Origin: CAG-582 sp964636965 | Lineage (GTDB): Bacteria; Bacillota_I; Bacilli_A; RF39; UBA660 | DNA: 8,403 bases | Direction: 5' to 3' | Assembly: GCA_964636965.1 (NCBI GenBank) | Contig: CAZWST010000057.1 | Coordinates: 1-8,403, forward strand | Shown: positions 6,198 through 8,403 of the stretch, in pieces | How the letters are laid out: each line of letters begins with the position of its first letter | Position numbering within the stretch: the first letter of the stretch is position 1 | Made by a program: the position numbers and the translations under genes | Notes under the pieces: model-generated | Databases searched by the model: none | The model's input: only the letters and a program-made list of their open reading frames with translations | What the model was told of the DNA's origin: nothing

Positions 6198-7016
6198 ATG
6201 CCAGAAATAGCTGAGGTAAGAACTGTTGCTAGAACTTTAAATAAAAAAATAGTTGGAAGAAAGATTATTGGAGTTTTAACTCCTTATGATAAAATAATTG
6301 AAGGTAATGTAGAGGATTTTAAAGCGTCTTTAATAGATAAGTATATAACAAACGTTGATAATTATGGTAAATGGATTTTTATTACACTCGGAGATTTAAC
6401 TATTATGTCGCACTTACGAATGGAAGGAAAGTATTATATAAAGCCAACGGATGAAGAGTTAAGCAAGCATGAACACATTATAATGCATTTAGATGATGGA
6501 ACAGATTTAAGATATCATGACGTTCGTAAATTTGGGAAAATGATTTTAGTTAAAACTGATGAAATATATAAACAAAAAGAAATTTCTAAACTTGGGATAG
6601 AGCCAGATAATATATCATTAACAAAAGAGTATATTTACTATAATATTCATGACTCAAATTTACCAATAAAAACATTGCTTTTAGACCAATCAATTATAAA
6701 TGGACTTGGAAATATTTATGCTGATGAAGTTCTTTATCGAGCTTGCATTAACCCATTAAGAGAGGGAAAAAGTATTACTTTAGATGAGTGTGATAGAATT
6801 AAAGACGCTGCTAAAGACATAATAACTAAAGCTACAGAAATGGGTGGTTCAACTATTAGAAGTTATACATCTTCTTTGGGAGTTACTGGTCACTATCAAG
6901 ATGAACTTCGTGTTCATACAAGGGAAGGGCATCCATGTTTAGAATGCTCAACTATAATTTTAAAAACTCGTGTTGGCGGAAGAGGAACTTACTTTTGTCC
7001 AAAATGTCAAAAATAA
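6198..7016 (+). CDS. mutM: Formamidopyrimidine/8-oxoguanine DNA glycosylase (Fpg/MutM)
   Basis: This bifunctional glycosylase/AP lyase removes 8-oxoguanine and ring-opened purines. I place the start at ATG 6198, not the GTG at 6183, because the mature enzyme must begin with the catalytic proline: the protein then reads MPEIAEV, with Pro2 as nucleophile and Glu3 as the acid. A purine-rich GTGAGGA lies 8 nt upstream. The result is 272 residues, normal for the family. Other marks are NYGKWIFI (55-62, the conserved beta-hairpin Lys58), HLRMEGKYY (72-80, void-filling Met75), RYHDVRKFG (105-113, Arg110 and Phe112), GLGNIYADE (169-177, DNA-contacting Asn172) and a C-terminal zinc finger with Cys247, Cys250, Cys267 and Cys270 and the RGTYFCP strand. 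Compared with the usual MPELPEVE, Ala replaces Pro5 and Arg replaces Glu8; the catalytic residues are kept. polA lies two genes upstream. Confidence 0.96.
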   Translation: MPEIAEVRTVARTLNKKIVGRKIIGVLTPYDKIIEGNVEDFKASLIDKYITNVDNYGKWIFITLGDLTIMSHLRMEGKYYIKPTDEELSKHEHIIMHLDDGTDLRYHDVRKFGKMILVKTDEIYKQKEISKLGIEPDNISLTKEYIYYNIHDSNLPIKTLLLDQSIINGLGNIYADEVLYRACINPLREGKSITLDECDRIKDAAKDIITKATEMGGSTIRSYTSSLGVTGHYQDELRVHTREGHPCLECSTIILKTRVGGRGTYFCPKCQK

Positions 7017-7062
7017 TATGCGTAAAGTACAAAAGAAAACAAAAGAATTAATAAGATGTACA

Positions 7063-7071
7063 TGTTATAAT
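7063..7071 (+). promoter_or_regulatory. Extended -10 promoter of the 346-residue gene
   Basis: TGT followed by a perfect TATAAT (7066-7071) makes a strong extended -10. No -35 hexamer is recognisable 16-18 bp upstream. The predicted start near 7077 leaves only about 12 nt of leader, beginning at the AGGTGA Shine-Dalgarno (7078-7083). An 8-bp palindrome ATGTACAT (7056-7063) abuts the element and could be coincidental or a small operator. Confidence 0.55.
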
Positions 7072-7088
7072 TTTAGTAGGTGATAACT

Positions 7089-8129
7089 ATGAATGATGAA
7101 AAAATGTATGTAACTGATGATGATTTTTCATCTATCTTATCTTTTAAAAATGGAGAAGTGCAAGTTGACTATGCCTCAGCGATTTTATTAGCTGGCTATT
7201 TTAATGATAGAATAGATTGGTATTATGCTATAAAAGAACGTGAGAATAGGGAGTTTGAATATAGAAGTTATGTTGAATTTTCAAAAAATCTTTTTAATCA
7301 ACTTATGGATTTAATACATTACTATACTATGGCTACAGATAAAGAATCTCGTGTACAAATTGTTAATGGAATGAAGCTTATTTGTGAACAGATTAATTCA
7401 TTTTGTAGAGGAAATGTAGGAGGTATTGCTATTGGAAAAAACCTTAGTACAATTCTAGATGCTCATTTAGGTAATGATTACCATATGGATGTTTGGAATA
7501 AAGTAATATATCCTTTACAAGATGACGCTATTGAATTAAGAAAACAAGAAGAAACTTATTATAATGATTTTAGAAAAAGAACTAAGGCTAACTGTGAATT
7601 TGTTGTCAGAAACTTACCTGATGAAGTTAAGAATGCTAGTTCAGTAGTTGTAGATATAATTAAGGAAAAAGAAGAAAATGTCAGCGAATTTTATAATAGA
7701 GTTCAAATTAGCAGTGCGTTTAAGGATCTTTGTTTTGAACTTACTAATGGTAAAGCAAAAGATATTAAAAAATCTCATAAAAAGATTCTTGAGCAATGCC
7801 GATTTGTTAATGAATGTAATGCATCGCCATTTCGAGGTGATTTAACCCCAATGTTTACATTTGAAAAACTTGAAGATATGGCTGAATATATTAAGTATGG
7901 TCAAAATAATATTCAAGCTGAACTAATTAATATAGATATGATGGCTTTAGGAAATAAAACAAGAGATCTTAGTAAAATAAAAGAAGATTCATATAAATAC
8001 ATTAATTCAACCATTAGTTTCTCAAAACAACTAAGACTTTTAAATCCTTTATTTGATATTTCAGAAGTGGTAAAAATGAGTGAAGAACAAAAGATGCGAA
8101 TGCAAGAAGTTTTTGGACCTTCTTTATAA
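7089..8129 (+). CDS. Hypothetical soluble helical protein, 346 residues
   Basis: I do not recognise this family. The start is ATG 7089, which has AGGTGA 5 nt before it; the GTG at 7080 lies inside that Shine-Dalgarno and is rejected. The protein has no signal peptide, membrane segment, Cys cluster, Walker motif or obvious catalytic motif. It is charged and mostly helical by composition. Notable stretches are YASAILLAGYFNDRIDWYYAI (~26-46), an acidic/basic coiled-coil-like part at ~155-210 (LRKQEETYYNDFRKR and KEKEENVSEFYNRV), SPFRGDLTPMFTFEKLEDMAEY (~249-270) and a Met-rich end (MSEEQKMRMQEVFGPSL). It has its own promoter (7063-7071) and its own terminator (8151-8172), so it is a single-gene unit between mutM and an ezrA-like gene. 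Base composition matches its neighbours. It is probably a lineage-specific cytosolic protein. Confidence 0.75.
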   Translation: MNDEKMYVTDDDFSSILSFKNGEVQVDYASAILLAGYFNDRIDWYYAIKERENREFEYRSYVEFSKNLFNQLMDLIHYYTMATDKESRVQIVNGMKLICEQINSFCRGNVGGIAIGKNLSTILDAHLGNDYHMDVWNKVIYPLQDDAIELRKQEETYYNDFRKRTKANCEFVVRNLPDEVKNASSVVVDIIKEKEENVSEFYNRVQISSAFKDLCFELTNGKAKDIKKSHKKILEQCRFVNECNASPFRGDLTPMFTFEKLEDMAEYIKYGQNNIQAELINIDMMALGNKTRDLSKIKEDSYKYINSTISFSKQLRLLNPLFDISEVVKMSEEQKMRMQEVFGPSL

Positions 8130-8150
8130 ATAAAAGAACAATGTACTGTT

Positions 8151-8172
8151 AAAGGGTGTAAAGCCCTTTTTT
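8151..8172 (+). terminator. Rho-independent terminator after the 346-residue gene
   Basis: AAAGGGT (8151-8157) pairs with GCCCTTT (8163-8169), one G-T wobble, around the loop GTAAA, followed by further T to 8172. It lies 22 nt past the stop codon and before the next promoter. Confidence 0.8.
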
Positions 8173-8206
8173 CAGTGTAAAGATGATGTATTTTTAATAC
8201 TCACTA

Positions 8207-8215
8207 TGGTATAAT
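8207..8215 (+). promoter_or_regulatory. Extended -10 promoter of the ezrA-like gene
   Basis: TGG followed by perfect TATAAT (8210-8215) gives the common Bacillota TATGGTATAAT element. The -35 region is poor. Start is expected near 8222, just before AAGGGTG (8226-8232), 7 nt from the ATG at 8240. Confidence 0.6.
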
Positions 8216-8239
8216 TACTTATAGTAAGGGTGTGTAAGC

Positions 8240-8403
8240 ATGAGTCCTGAGTTCTTACGAATGGTAACAATATTTTATGCAATAATTACAGTTATAGTTG
8301 TTTTGACTATAATTTTTGTTACGTTCAGGAAAATAAAGAAGCAGTATAAAAATACTCTTATTGAACTTGAAAGAAGTAAAAATTTAATTATAAGTGGATC
8401 TAT
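8240..8403 (+). CDS. ezrA: N-terminus of a membrane-anchored coiled-coil protein, probably EzrA (3' partial)
   Basis: 54 codons are visible and the frame runs off the right edge. The start is fixed by AAGGGTG 7 nt upstream. After a short MSPEFLRM head comes one hydrophobic membrane helix (about residues 9-28, VTIFYAIITVIVVLTIIFV). A positively charged stretch RKIKKQYKNTLIELERSKN follows, then LIISGS. A very short outer N-terminus, one helix and then a cytoplasmic R-K-x-Y-x(n)-LER-K-N-x-I pattern is how EzrA begins. EzrA is a negative regulator of FtsZ ring assembly in low-GC Gram-positives that forms a spectrin-like coiled coil. Only the first tenth of the expected length is present, so the call is tentative. 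Other single-pass coiled-coil proteins, such as an RmuC-like protein, could look similar. Confidence 0.5.
   Translation, partial: MSPEFLRMVTIFYAIITVIVVLTIIFVTFRKIKKQYKNTLIELERSKNLIISGS

Noticed and set aside
1..8403. CRISPR array, tRNA, rRNA, insertion sequence or att site
   Set aside because: I saw no regularly spaced direct repeats, cloverleaf, transposase or terminal inverted repeats; the only strong dyads are the terminators and the hairpin in dinD.

Overview
The window is very AT-rich bacterial DNA with dense genes, all on the + strand. Each gene has a Bacillota-style Shine-Dalgarno (AGGTGA, AGGAGGT or GGGTGAT), and sigma-A promoters and U-tailed hairpin terminators are visible. Trp is encoded by TGG. 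One gene ends in TGA, with another stop shortly after, so the standard bacterial code fits better than the Mycoplasma code. An EzrA-like start at the right end and a proofreading-dead PolA also point to a low-GC Gram-positive. My inference is an uncultured, Bacilli- or Mollicutes-related lineage, possibly from the gut. The species cannot be read from the sequence.

Layout. Positions 1-762 hold the 3' part of a membrane-anchored protein whose tail resembles polysaccharide deacetylases but lacks their catalytic motifs. A clear terminator (861-888) isolates it. Positions 941-1762 encode a DinD homologue, a RecA-modulating DNA-damage protein, with a perfect 12-bp inverted repeat inside the coding region. 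Positions 1844-4384 encode DNA polymerase I with intact 5'-nuclease and polymerase motifs and a degenerate 3'-5' exonuclease domain, followed by a strong terminator. Positions 4423-6145 form a self-contained unit: a perfect consensus promoter, an amidoligase-like ATP-dependent ligase and an overlapping HExxH metallopeptidase-like gene. Positions 6198-7016 encode MutM/Fpg 8-oxoguanine glycosylase. Positions 7089-8129 encode an unrecognised 346-residue soluble protein with its own promoter and terminator. From 8240 to the right edge runs the start of a membrane-anchored, probably EzrA-like, division protein.

How they fit. dinD, polA and mutM form a loose DNA-repair neighbourhood: RecA modulation, gap filling and base excision. 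In many Bacillota polA and mutM are adjacent; here the ligase-peptidase pair sits between them with its own promoter. This two-gene cassette is the best candidate for an undescribed system. One enzyme would form an amide bond on a carboxylate substrate and its partner would cut peptides, which suggests a tagging/untagging or small-peptide maturation circuit. The substrate cannot be deduced from the sequence.
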